Shown here: piece after piece, positions 1-9,317 of the stretch
How the letters are laid out: each line of letters begins with the position of its first letter
Position numbering within the stretch: the stretch's first letter is position 1
Assembly: GCA_025999455.1 (NCBI GenBank)
Contig: AP024683.1
Coordinates: 3,226,451-3,290,450 of the forward strand
Origin: Geminicoccaceae bacterium
GTDB lineage: Bacteria > Pseudomonadota > Alphaproteobacteria > Geminicoccales > Geminicoccaceae
Length of the DNA stretch: 64,000 bases
Direction of reading: 5' to 3'
The notes under the pieces: generated by a model
What the model was told of the DNA's origin: nothing
What the model saw: only the letters and a program-made list of their open reading frames with translations
The model's database searches: none
Made by a program: the position numbers and the translations under genes

Positions 1-465
1 CGGCGGCTCGAGGGCTTCGGCGGCACGATCGGCTATTACGACCCGCAGCCCAAGCCCGGGCTCTCTTGGCGGGCCTACGGTTCGGCCGTCGAGCTCGCCC
101 GGGCGAGCGACATCCTCTTCCTCTGCGCCGCGGGGTCGCCAGGGGGCGGCGTCATCGTCGGCCGCGAGGTGCTGGAAGCCCTCGGTCCCGCGGGCGTGTT
201 CGTGAACATCGCCCGCGGCTGGCTCGTCGACGAGCCCGCCCTCGTCGAGCTCCTGGCGAGCGGCCGACTCGCCGCGGCGGGCCTCGACGTCTTCGCCGAC
301 GAACCCGACGTGCCCGAACGGCTCCTCGGCCTCGACAACGTCGTCTTGACCCCGCACATCGCGAGTTCGACGCAGGAGTGCATGCGGCGGATGGGCGAGT
401 GCGTGCTCGCCAACATCACGACGTGGTTCGAAGAGGGCCGGGCCGTGACACCGGTCCCCATGTGA
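1..465 (+). CDS. D-2-hydroxyacid dehydrogenase, C-terminal part (cut by window edge)
   Basis: The first 154 visible residues are the NAD-binding and C-terminal portion of a D-isomer-specific 2-hydroxyacid dehydrogenase; the N-terminus lies outside the window. The family reduces 2-oxoacids to D-2-hydroxyacids (or the reverse) with NAD(P)H in the cytosol. Visible family marks are the NIARGWLVDEPAL segment with the substrate-binding Arg, the acidic residue in DVFADEP, and the catalytic His in LTPHIAS. It ends 11 bp before the uronate-dehydrogenase-like gene, so the two are probably co-transcribed and may act in the same sugar-acid route. The substrate (glyoxylate, hydroxypyruvate or another 2-oxoacid) cannot be told from this fragment. 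Confidence 0.85.
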   Translation, partial: RRLEGFGGTIGYYDPQPKPGLSWRAYGSAVELARASDILFLCAAGSPGGGVIVGREVLEALGPAGVFVNIARGWLVDEPALVELLASGRLAAAGLDVFADEPDVPERLLGLDNVVLTPHIASSTQECMRRMGECVLANITTWFEEGRAVTPVPM

Positions 466-476
466 GGGAGGCAGCC

Positions 477-1295
477 TTGCCGAAGGTCGCGATCACGGGG
501 GCGGCGGGCTCGATCGGCTCGAAGCTCCGCCGCCATTTCGAAGCCCTGGGTTGGCCCCTCGTCCTGCTCGACCGGGACCGCCGCGGCGATCCGGCGATCC
601 TCGAAGCCGATCTCTCGGTCTGGGACGAGGGCTGGGTCCACGCGATCGAGGGTGCGGATTCGCTCCTCCTGCTCGCCGGCATGGCCTACCCGCACGCGAG
701 CTGGACGGAAGTCACTCGCGACAATCTCGACCTGGTCCTCAACTGTTTCGAGGCGGCGGTGCGGGGGAAGGTGAAGCGGGTGATCTTCGCCTCCTCGAAC
801 TGGGTCCTGGGCGGCCCGCGCTTCGAGGAGGGGCCCCTTCGCCCCGACACCCCGCCGCATCCGGTCAACGCCTACGGCATGGCCAAGCTCGTGGGCGAGC
901 GGATCGGCAAGTCCTTCGCCGAACGGCACGGGCTCTCGGTGATCTGCTTCCGGATCGGCTACGCCCAGCGCGAGCCCGGCAACCGGCCCGGGCCGCACAT
1001 GCACTGGGGCCTTTGGGGCCAGAGCATGTGGCTCTCGGACCGCGATCTCTGCCAGGGTTTCGAGAAGGCCGTGACGGCGCCGGCCGAGCTGCGCTTCGCC
1101 GTCTTGAACCTCATGAGCGCCAATCCCGGCATGCGCTGGGACCTCGAGCCCACCCGGCAGGCGATCGGCTACGTGCCGCAGGACGGGGCGGCCCCGGTCG
1201 TGACGCCCGAGATCGAGGCCGAGGAGACCGTGAGCCGCCACGGCTGGGCGGCCATGGAATCGATCCGCGACTTCTTGATGCGCCGTCGCCGCTGA
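477..1295 (+). CDS. NAD-dependent epimerase/dehydratase family, uronate dehydrogenase-like
   Basis: A 272-residue extended SDR protein. It has an N-terminal ITGAAGSIGSKL dinucleotide-binding motif, the FASSNWVLGG stretch and the YGMAK catalytic Tyr/Lys pair. The SSN motif followed later by RIGYAQREPGNRPG is typical of uronate dehydrogenases, which oxidise D-galacturonate or D-glucuronate to the aldarolactone with NAD+. The start is taken as the TTG at 477 because a GAGGGAGG ribosome-binding site sits just upstream and the Rossmann motif follows within six residues; the frame is open further upstream but that part is unlike the family. The downstream SMP-30 lactonase and IlvD/Edd dehydratase fit a uronate or aldonate pathway. 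Family confidence is high, substrate is inferred. Confidence 0.8.
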   Translation: MPKVAITGAAGSIGSKLRRHFEALGWPLVLLDRDRRGDPAILEADLSVWDEGWVHAIEGADSLLLLAGMAYPHASWTEVTRDNLDLVLNCFEAAVRGKVKRVIFASSNWVLGGPRFEEGPLRPDTPPHPVNAYGMAKLVGERIGKSFAERHGLSVICFRIGYAQREPGNRPGPHMHWGLWGQSMWLSDRDLCQGFEKAVTAPAELRFAVLNLMSANPGMRWDLEPTRQAIGYVPQDGAAPVVTPEIEAEETVSRHGWAAMESIRDFLMRRRR

Positions 1296-1364
1296 GCTCG
1301 CCCCGGCCCTGAACCGCCCGCGCCCCGGCCGCGTAGAGCCGAAGGTTCGCGCGGAGGTCGTGGA

Positions 1365-2093
1365 ATGCAGGGCAAGGTCGTCATCGTGGGCGGCACGGGC
1401 GGGATCGGTTCGGCGCTCGCGCGCAAACTCGCGCCGAGCGGTCGGCCCTTGCATCTCGTCGCCCGCGACGCGGGCCGGCTGTCCGCGCTCGCGAGCGAGC
1501 TCGGCGCGAGCTTCGCGACCGCCGACGTCACCGATCCGGCTTCGCTCCGGAGCGCCATCGAGGCCGGCGGCAGCTCCCTCTCCGGCCTCGTCTACGCGGT
1601 GGGCACGATCACCTTGAAGCCCGTCTCCCGCGTCGCACCCGCGGATGCCGAGCGGGATTTCCGGGTGAACGCGCTCGGCGCGCTCGCAGCCGTCCAAGCG
1701 GCGCTGCCGGCCCTGCGCGCCCAGGGGGCCGGGGGATCGATCGTGCTCTTCTCGACCGTGGCCGTGCAGCGCGGCTTTCCCATGCACGCCTCGATCGCCA
1801 TGGCGAAGGGGGCCGTCGAGGGCCTCACCCGCGCGCTCGCGGCCGAGCTCGCCCCCGAGATCCGGGTCAACGCGATCGCGCCCTCGCTCACCCGCACGCC
1901 GCTCGCCGAGGGCCTCACGAAGAACGCCGCGATGGCCGAGGCGATCGCCCGCCAGCACCCGCTGCGTCGCTTGGGCGAGCCCGAGGACTCCGCCTCGCTC
2001 GCCGCCTTCCTCCTCTCGCCCGAGTCGGGCTGGATCACGGGCCAGGTGATCGCGGTCGACGGCGGCCGCGCCGCGCTCGAGGCCAAGGGGTGA
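1365..2093 (+). CDS. SDR family oxidoreductase lacking the catalytic tyrosine
   Basis: A 242-residue classical-SDR fold. It has VGGTGGIGSAL near residue 8, the YAVG segment replacing NNAG, Asn in VNALGA (about 102), Ser/Thr 130-131, Lys148, and the C-terminal cofactor-loop and GWITGQVIAVDGG segments. The usual YxxxK is HASIAMAK here, so Ile144 occupies the Tyr position while Lys148 is kept. Either it uses another general acid or it is no longer a standard oxidoreductase. It starts at ATG 1365 with GGAGG upstream and follows the uronate-dehydrogenase-like gene by 69 bp. The substrate is unknown. Confidence 0.82.
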   Translation: MQGKVVIVGGTGGIGSALARKLAPSGRPLHLVARDAGRLSALASELGASFATADVTDPASLRSAIEAGGSSLSGLVYAVGTITLKPVSRVAPADAERDFRVNALGALAAVQAALPALRAQGAGGSIVLFSTVAVQRGFPMHASIAMAKGAVEGLTRALAAELAPEIRVNAIAPSLTRTPLAEGLTKNAAMAEAIARQHPLRRLGEPEDSASLAAFLLSPESGWITGQVIAVDGGRAALEAKG

Positions 2094-2108
2094 GGCAGCG
2101 TTTCGCGC

Positions 2109-3041
2109 TCACGGCACCTGCGCGCCGTTGACGTGCGTCCAGACCGCGTAGAGCGCGGTCGTGGCGCAGATGAACAGGCGGTTGCGCTTCTTGCCGCCGA
2201 AGCAGAGATTGGCCGCCCGCTGCGGCAAGAGGATCTTGCCGAGCAAGGCCCCGGACGGGTCGTAGCAGTGCACGCCGTCGCCCGCGCTCGTCCAGAGGCG
2301 GCCCTCGGTGTCGACCCGGAAGCCGTCGAACACACCCACGTCGCAGGTGAGGAAGACCTCGCCGCCCGAGAGCCGGCCCTCGTCGTCGACGGCGAAGCGG
2401 CGGATGTGGCGCGGGCCCGCCGGATCGTGGCTGACACCCGTGTCGGCCACGTAGAGGAACCGCTCGTCGGGGGAGAAGGCGAGGCCGTTCGGCCGGCGCA
2501 TGTCCTGGATCACGGGCTCGAGCCGGCCGTCGCGCGGGTCGAAGCGGAAGACCCAACAGCCGCCGTACTCCATGGGGGCTTTCCAGCCCTCGAGGTCGGT
2601 GTCGATCCCGTAGGCCGGATCGGTGAACCAGATCGTCCCGTCCGATTTCACGACGACGTCGTTGGGTGAGTTGAGCCGCTTGCCGTTCCAACGGTCGGCC
2701 AAGGTCGTGATCGTGCCGTCGTATTCGGTCCGCTCGATCCGCCGGTGGCCGTGGCTGCAGGAGACGAGCCGGCCCTCGCGGTCACGGGTGTGACCGTTGG
2801 TGTAGCCGGCCGGCTGGCGGAAGACCGAGACCGTGCCACCGAGGCCCGAAAGATCGGGGACGAAGCGCAAGATCCGGTCGTTCGGGATGTCGGAGAACAG
2901 CAGGAAATCGCCGTCGCGGAAATAGACCGGGCCCTCGGCCCAAGCGGCACCCTTCCAGAGCTCGACGACCCGGGCGTTCATCGAGGCGAGCCGCTTGAAG
3001 CGCCAATCGTGGACCTCGTACTCGACGATCCGCTCGGCCAT
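2109..3041 (-). CDS. SMP-30/gluconolactonase/LRE family protein
   Basis: A 310-residue six-bladed beta-propeller of the SMP-30/gluconolactonase family, metal-dependent lactonases that open sugar lactones. Family marks are WAEGPVYF (metal-ligand Glu), NSPNDVVVKSDGTIWFTDP (Asn and Asp), RRPNGLAFSPDERFLYVADT, and DGFRVDTEGRLWTSAGDGV. No signal peptide is seen, so it is cytosolic, unlike the two exported-looking relatives at 57.2-59.4 kb. The gene is convergent with the SDR gene (15 bp between stops). It has its own promoter-like sequence at 3069-3097 and a GGGAGG site before the ATG. In context it could hydrolyse the aldarolactone made by the uronate-dehydrogenase-like enzyme; that is inference. 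Confidence 0.88.
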   Translation of the reverse strand: MAERIVEYEVHDWRFKRLASMNARVVELWKGAAWAEGPVYFRDGDFLLFSDIPNDRILRFVPDLSGLGGTVSVFRQPAGYTNGHTRDREGRLVSCSHGHRRIERTEYDGTITTLADRWNGKRLNSPNDVVVKSDGTIWFTDPAYGIDTDLEGWKAPMEYGGCWVFRFDPRDGRLEPVIQDMRRPNGLAFSPDERFLYVADTGVSHDPAGPRHIRRFAVDDEGRLSGGEVFLTCDVGVFDGFRVDTEGRLWTSAGDGVHCYDPSGALLGKILLPQRAANLCFGGKKRNRLFICATTALYAVWTHVNGAQVP

Positions 3042-3068
3042 CCCCGCCTCCCCGTTGCGCGCCGCGCC

Positions 3069-3097
3069 GGGTTAGCCGGCTCACCGAGCGCCGGCAA
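3069..3097 (-). promoter_or_regulatory. Predicted promoter of the SMP-30 gene
   Basis: Reading the minus strand, TTGCCG (3097-3092) and TAACCC (3074-3069) are 17 bp apart and lie 28 bp before the ATG at 3041. The arrangement matches other unit starts in this window. Confidence 0.4.
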
Positions 3098-3151
3098 GGC
3101 ACGCGACGGGCGACCTCTCGCGTGCTACCTTGCGAGCAGGAGGGAAAGGAG

Positions 3152-3709
3152 ATGGCCGAACCCGCTCGTCGCCTGATGACCGTCGAGGAGTTCCTCGCCT
3201 TCGACGACCGGACCGACACGCGCTACGAGCTCGTCGGCGGCGAGCTCGTGGCGATGGCCGCGGCGAGCCCGGCGCACGGGACGCTCGTGGTCAACGCGGC
3301 CGCGATCGTCCGCTCCCGCCTGCCGCCGGGCTGCCGCGCCATGACCCAAGTGGCGGTCCCCGTGGGTGCGCACGATTCCTTCGTGCCCGATCTCGTCGTC
3401 ACCTGCACGGGCGCGCTCGATGCGCGGTTCGTGGCCGATCCGGTCCTGGTCGTGGAGGTGCTCTCGCCGAGCACCCGCAGCTTCGACCTCGGCGAGAAGG
3501 CCGACCGCTACAGCCAGCTGCCCTCCTGTCGCGAGATCTGGCTGGTCGACAGCACGCGGTCCTGGATGCGGCTCTGGCGTCGGGCGGGCGAGCTCTGGAC
3601 GGTCACGCTGCCGATCGTCGAGGGCGGCTTCGAGAGCGAGGTGCTCGCGGCCGAGATCCCGCTCGCCGAGCTCTATCAGGGCAGCGGCCTGCTCGAGACG
3701 CCGGGCTGA
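3152..3709 (+). CDS. Uma2 family endonuclease-like protein
   Basis: A 185-residue protein of the Uma2 (DUF820) family, a PD-(D/E)XK restriction-endonuclease-like fold common in cyanobacteria and some alphaproteobacteria; its biological role is not settled. Visible marks are MTVEEFLAF, YELVGGELVAMAAASPAHG, VPDLVV (core Asp), VVEVLSPSTRSFDLGEKADRY (E-x-S and Lys) and REIWLVD. The start is the ATG at 3152, preceded by AGGAGGG; an in-frame TTG at 3122 lies before that site and is less likely. It interrupts the sugar-acid cluster on the same strand. A truncated second copy lies at 36823-36975. Confidence 0.88.
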   Translation: MAEPARRLMTVEEFLAFDDRTDTRYELVGGELVAMAAASPAHGTLVVNAAAIVRSRLPPGCRAMTQVAVPVGAHDSFVPDLVVTCTGALDARFVADPVLVVEVLSPSTRSFDLGEKADRYSQLPSCREIWLVDSTRSWMRLWRRAGELWTVTLPIVEGGFESEVLAAEIPLAELYQGSGLLETPG

Positions 3710-3787
3710 GCGGCGCCGACGCGGCCTTCTCGTGCCGGCTCCGCGCACCTACCCTCGCCGCGCATCCGTCGCCCGAGGGGAATCGCC

Positions 3788-5512
<1,725 letters not shown>

Positions 5513-5534
5513 GCCGGCCGACGCTCCCACGCCT

Positions 5535-6041
5535 TCAGTCCGCGGCGAGGACGGCTTCCGGCTCGCCGCGCAGTTCCGCCGGTTCGGGCGGCCACCAGTC
5601 CTCGTCGAGCAGATCTTCGATCCGCCAGGGACAGCGGGTCGGAAGATCGCGGATCTTGTAGTGAGCGAGCACTTCTCGACGAGCCTTGACCCAGAGTTTC
5701 TCGAGCTCTTCGGGCACGCGACGGCGAAGGCTCGGGCTCTCCTCGAAGAGGAACCCGATCCGGTCCCGTTGCTCGCGCACGGTCCGGCGCCAGCCGTTTC
5801 GCGGATCGATCATCGGCACGTAGGCCAACTTGGCGAGATGCTCGCAGAGCACGAGCAAGCGCGACTTCAGCTCGTTGCGCTCCGCGGCGGCCACGGCCTC
5901 GAGCTCCTCCGCGATACCCTCCCAGTCGATCGCGATCGGCAGGTTCGGCCGCAAGGCCGCGACACGGCGCAGGGCCGCCGCTTGCGCCGAGAGCCAGGCC
6001 TGCGAATCGGAGCGGTCGGGCAGCTCCACCTGTTCGCTCAT
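5535..6041 (-). CDS. DUF29 family protein
   Basis: A 168-residue helical protein of the DUF29 family, which is widespread in cyanobacteria and some proteobacteria and has no established function. Typical marks are the DWEGIAEELEAVAAAERNEL segment and the following LCEHLAKLAYV helix. The ATG at 6041 is preferred over the GTG at 6047 because a GGAGG site (6047-6051) is correctly spaced from it. It is convergent with the dehydratase (22 bp gap) and divergent from the P-type ATPase, with which it shares a compact promoter region. Confidence 0.85.
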   Translation of the reverse strand: MSEQVELPDRSDSQAWLSAQAAALRRVAALRPNLPIAIDWEGIAEELEAVAAAERNELKSRLLVLCEHLAKLAYVPMIDPRNGWRRTVREQRDRIGFLFEESPSLRRRVPEELEKLWVKARREVLAHYKIRDLPTRCPWRIEDLLDEDWWPPEPAELRGEPEAVLAAD

Positions 6042-6069
6042 GGTCACCTCCGGCTCGGGCCACTATAGC
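6041..6069 (+). promoter_or_regulatory. Divergent promoter region, DUF29 gene / P-type ATPase
   Basis: The palindromic CTATAG lies at 6063-6068. It gives TATAGC (6064-6069) on the plus strand, 17 bp after TGGTCA (6041-6046), and TATAGT (6067-6062) on the minus strand for the DUF29 gene. The two -10 elements overlap almost completely, so the promoters should compete. The minus-strand -35 element is weak. Confidence 0.4.
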
Positions 6070-6105
6070 CGAGAGGGAGAGTCGCGCCAGCGAGGGAGAG
6101 CGCCC

Positions 6106-8859
6106 TTGGACGAGCCCCGGACCGCCGCCGGCCCGGCCGAGCCCGTTTGGCACGCGCTGCCGATCGAGGCGGTGCTCGCCGAGCTCGAGAGCCGCCCCGA
6201 GGGCCTCACGCGAGGCGAAGCCGAGGGCCGGCTCGCCCGCTTCGGCCCGAACCGCCTGCCCGAGCCGCCCAAGAAGGGGCCCCTGGTGCGGTTCCTCCTC
6301 CAGTTCCACAACCTCTTGATCTACGTCCTCTTGGTCGCCGCGGTCCTCTCGCTGTTCTTCGAGCACCCGGTCGACGCCGCGGTCATCCTGGGTGTCGTCC
6401 TGATCAACGCGGTCGTGGGCTTCGTCCAAGAGGGCAAGGCCGAAGCCGCGCTCGAGGCGATCAAGGGGATGATCGACCCCAAGGCCTCGGTGCTGCGCGA
6501 AGGCCGACGGCTCACCTTGCCGGCCGAACGGGTGGTGCCGGGCGACATCGTGCTCTTGGAAGCGGGCGATCGGGTGCCGGCCGATCTGCGCTTGCTCCGC
6601 GCCAAGAACCTCAAGATCGACGAAGCGATCCTCACGGGCGAGTCCGTGCCGGTCGACAAAACCACGGATCCGGCGCCCCGCGAGGCGTCGCTCGGGGATC
6701 GGCCGTGCATGGCCTTCTCGGGCACCTTCGTCGTCGCGGGCCAGGGTGCCGGTGTGGTGGTCGCGACCGGTGCGGAGAGCGAGCTCGGCAAGATCGGCAC
6801 CCTCTTGGGCCGGGTCGAGCGGCTCGAGACGCCGCTCTTGCGCCAGATGGCCGGCTTCGCCCGCACGCTCACGGCCGTCATCCTCGCCGTCTCGGCCGCG
6901 GCCTTCTTCTTCGCCTGGCTCGTCCAGAACTACCCCGTCGATCTCTCCTTCATGGTCGTCGTCGGCCTCGCGGTCTCGGCGATCCCGGAAGGCCTCCCGG
7001 CGGTCATGACGATCACGCTCGCGATCGGCGTCCAGCGCATGGCCCGCCGCAACGCCATCGTCCGCCGCCTGCCGGCCGTCGAGACCTTGGGCTCGGTCTC
7101 GGTGATCGGCTCGGACAAGACCGGCACGCTCACCAAGAACGAGATGACCGTCCAGAGCGTGCGCACGGCCTCGGCGCACGCCCGCGTCTCCGGCAGCGGC
7201 TACGCCCCGGAGGGGGAGTTCACCTCGGACGGGGTGAAGATCGATCCGCTCGCCGACCCGGTGCTCGAGGAGCTGATCCAGGCAGGCCTGCTCTGCAACG
7301 ACGCCGAAGTCCGTCACGGCGAGAAAGGCTGGCTCGTCGACGGCGATCCCATGGAGGGGGCGCTCGTCACCCTCGCGATGAAGGCCGGGCTCGATCCGCA
7401 GGCTTTGCGCAAGGACTTCCCGCGGCTCGACGAGATCCCGTTCGACAGCCGCCACCGCTACATGGCGACCCTGCACCGCGCCCCGAACGGCGATCACCTC
7501 CTCTTCGTCAAAGGCGCGCCCGAGCGGCTCGTCGAGATGTGCCGTGCGGAGCGGACCGCCGAGGGCGAGCGGCCGGTCGATCCCGCCTTCTGGGCCGCGG
7601 CGGCCGAAGAGCTCGCGGCGCGCGGCCAGCGGGTCCTCGCCCTCGCGAGCGCCGATCCGCCGGCGGGCGGCGGATCCCTCGGTCCGCACCACGTCGAAGG
7701 CCGCTGCGTGCTCCTGGGCCTCGTCGGGCTCATCGACCCGCCGCGCGAGGAGGCGGTCGCGGCGGTGGCGCAGTGCCACACGGCCGGCATCCGTGTGGTC
7801 ATGATCACGGGCGACCACGCGGTCACGGCGAAAGAGATCGCCCGCCAGCTCGCGATTGCCCGCGACCCGGTCGTGCTCACGGGCCCGGAGCTCGACGCGC
7901 TCGATGCCGAGGGGTTCCGCCGTGCCGCCCGCGAGGTCCACGTCTTCGCCCGCACCACCCCGGAGCACAAGCTCCGCCTGGTCGAGGCCCTCCAGGCCGA
8001 CGGCCGGATCGTCGCCATGACCGGCGACGGCGTGAACGACGCCCCGGCCTTGAAGCGCGCCGACGTCGGCATCGCCATGGGCATCAAGGGCACCGAGGCG
8101 GCCAAGGAGGCCGCCCAGATGGTGCTCGCCGACGACAATTTCGCCTCGATCGTGGCGGCCGTGCGCGAGGGCCGGACGGTCTACGACAATCTCATGAAGG
8201 TGATCGGCTGGACCTTGCCAACGAACGGGGGCCAAGCTCTCGTGATTCTGGCTGCTCTCGGCTTCGGCCTCGCCTTGCCGGTCTCACCCGTGCAAATTCT
8301 TTGGGTCAACATGGTGACCACGGTCGCGCTCGGCCTCACCCTCGCCTTCGAACCGACCGAGCCGGGGACGATGCACCGACCACCGCGGTCCCCCGACCAG
8401 CCGATCTTGTCGGGTGAATTGTTGTGGCGGATCCTGTTCGTCTCGGTCCTGTTCGTGATCGGTGGCTTTCTCGTGTTCTTCTCCGCCCTCGCCGCTGGTC
8501 GTGACGTCGCCTATGCCCGCACGCTCGTCGTCAACACGATCGTGGTCATGCAGATCTTCTATCTCTTCAACGTACGATACGTTCACGGCCCCTCGACGAC
8601 CCTCGAAGGTTTGGTCGGAACACCGGCCGTCCTGATCGGTCTCGCCTCGATCACGGCTTTGCAGCTCGCCTTCACCTATCTGCCGTGGATGCAGCGCCTG
8701 TTCGACACCCGGGCCTTGACGTTGGTCGACGGCGCCTACGTGTTGGCCATCGGCGTCTGCCTCTTCGCGATCTGCGAGTTCGAGAAACGGATCCGGGCGC
8801 GGGTCCTGGCCCGCGGCGAGCGCGGCACCACCATGGTCAGGAGTGATGTCCGACCCTAA
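6106..8859 (+). CDS. P2-type cation-transporting ATPase
   Basis: A 917-residue P-type ATPase: N-terminal cation-ATPase domain (about 10-80), two membrane helices, actuator domain with ILTGESVPV, two helices with AIPEGLPAVMTITLAIG (M4 PEGL motif), phosphorylation site DKTGTLT, nucleotide domain, GDGVNDAPALKRADVGIAMG hinge, and six C-terminal helices. It is close to SERCA/PMR1-like and bacterial PacL/CtpF pumps. In M6 the SERCA-type N-x-x-T-D is WVNMVTTVALG, so the second Thr replaces the calcium-binding Asp and ion specificity is open. TTG 6106 is chosen for its GAGGGAGAG site and for matching the family N-terminus; the frame is open further upstream through the DUF29 gene. Confidence 0.9.
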   Translation: MDEPRTAAGPAEPVWHALPIEAVLAELESRPEGLTRGEAEGRLARFGPNRLPEPPKKGPLVRFLLQFHNLLIYVLLVAAVLSLFFEHPVDAAVILGVVLINAVVGFVQEGKAEAALEAIKGMIDPKASVLREGRRLTLPAERVVPGDIVLLEAGDRVPADLRLLRAKNLKIDEAILTGESVPVDKTTDPAPREASLGDRPCMAFSGTFVVAGQGAGVVVATGAESELGKIGTLLGRVERLETPLLRQMAGFARTLTAVILAVSAAAFFFAWLVQNYPVDLSFMVVVGLAVSAIPEGLPAVMTITLAIGVQRMARRNAIVRRLPAVETLGSVSVIGSDKTGTLTKNEMTVQSVRTASAHARVSGSGYAPEGEFTSDGVKIDPLADPVLEELIQAGLLCNDAEVRHGEKGWLVDGDPMEGALVTLAMKAGLDPQALRKDFPRLDEIPFDSRHRYMATLHRAPNGDHLLFVKGAPERLVEMCRAERTAEGERPVDPAFWAAAAEELAARGQRVLALASADPPAGGGSLGPHHVEGRCVLLGLVGLIDPPREEAVAAVAQCHTAGIRVVMITGDHAVTAKEIARQLAIARDPVVLTGPELDALDAEGFRRAAREVHVFARTTPEHKLRLVEALQADGRIVAMTGDGVNDAPALKRADVGIAMGIKGTEAAKEAAQMVLADDNFASIVAAVREGRTVYDNLMKVIGWTLPTNGGQALVILAALGFGLALPVSPVQILWVNMVTTVALGLTLAFEPTEPGTMHRPPRSPDQPILSGELLWRILFVSVLFVIGGFLVFFSALAAGRDVAYARTLVVNTIVVMQIFYLFNVRYVHGPSTTLEGLVGTPAVLIGLASITALQLAFTYLPWMQRLFDTRALTLVDGAYVLAIGVCLFAICEFEKRIRARVLARGERGTTMVRSDVRP

Positions 8860-8894
8860 AACTCGCCGCGCGCCCCGTTCCGAGAGCCGAGGAC

Positions 8895-9239
8895 ATGCCC
8901 ACCCGCGCCAACCCGCTCAAGCTCAACCCGCTGCAGCTCAAGACGCTCGCGATCCTGCAAGCCCTCGCCCGCGAGCCGGCCTTCGCCGACCCGCCCGATG
9001 CCGAGGGGACGGTTCGGATCCGGGCCCTGCCGCACGCCCACGGCGACCATTTCCACATCGGCTCGGCGGTCGTGCTCGCCCGCGACGCCACGGGTCTCGC
9101 CAACCCCAACGTCTACAACGTGCTCGCCCGCAAGGGCTTGATCCTCGCGGGACCGGCGGGCCAACCGGTGCTGACCCCCGCCGGCCTCGCCTACGAGACG
9201 GGCATCGCCGACGAGATCCTGCACAAAAGTTCGCATTGA
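8895..9239 (+). CDS. Hypothetical 114-residue protein, possibly winged-helix
   Basis: I do not recognise a named family. The sequence opens NPLKLNPLQLKTLAILQAL, contains HAHGDHFHIGSAVV, and ends with a VYNVLARKGLILAGPAGQPVLTPAGLAYE segment. That looks like the recognition-helix and wing part of a small winged-helix domain (helix, Gly/Pro turn, strand, T-P-x-G). A His-rich stretch sits in the middle. It lies between the ATPase (35 bp before) and the MaoC-Pta operon and ends 24 bp before that operon's -35 element. A role in regulating either neighbour is speculative. Confidence 0.6.
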   Translation: MPTRANPLKLNPLQLKTLAILQALAREPAFADPPDAEGTVRIRALPHAHGDHFHIGSAVVLARDATGLANPNVYNVLARKGLILAGPAGQPVLTPAGLAYETGIADEILHKSSH

Positions 9240-9262
9240 GCGGCGCCGGCGCACGCTTCGCC

Positions 9263-9291
9263 TTGGAACGATCGCAGCCGACCGCTAGCTT
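9263..9291 (+). promoter_or_regulatory. Predicted promoter of the MaoC-Pta/ackA/fabI operon
   Basis: TTGGAA (9263-9268) and TAGCTT (9286-9291) are 17 bp apart. The -10 element ends 26 bp before the chosen GTG at 9318, with a TGGAGG site between. Confidence 0.45.
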
Positions 9292-9317
9292 GCGCGGTGG
9301 AGCCGTGGAGGTCGGGT

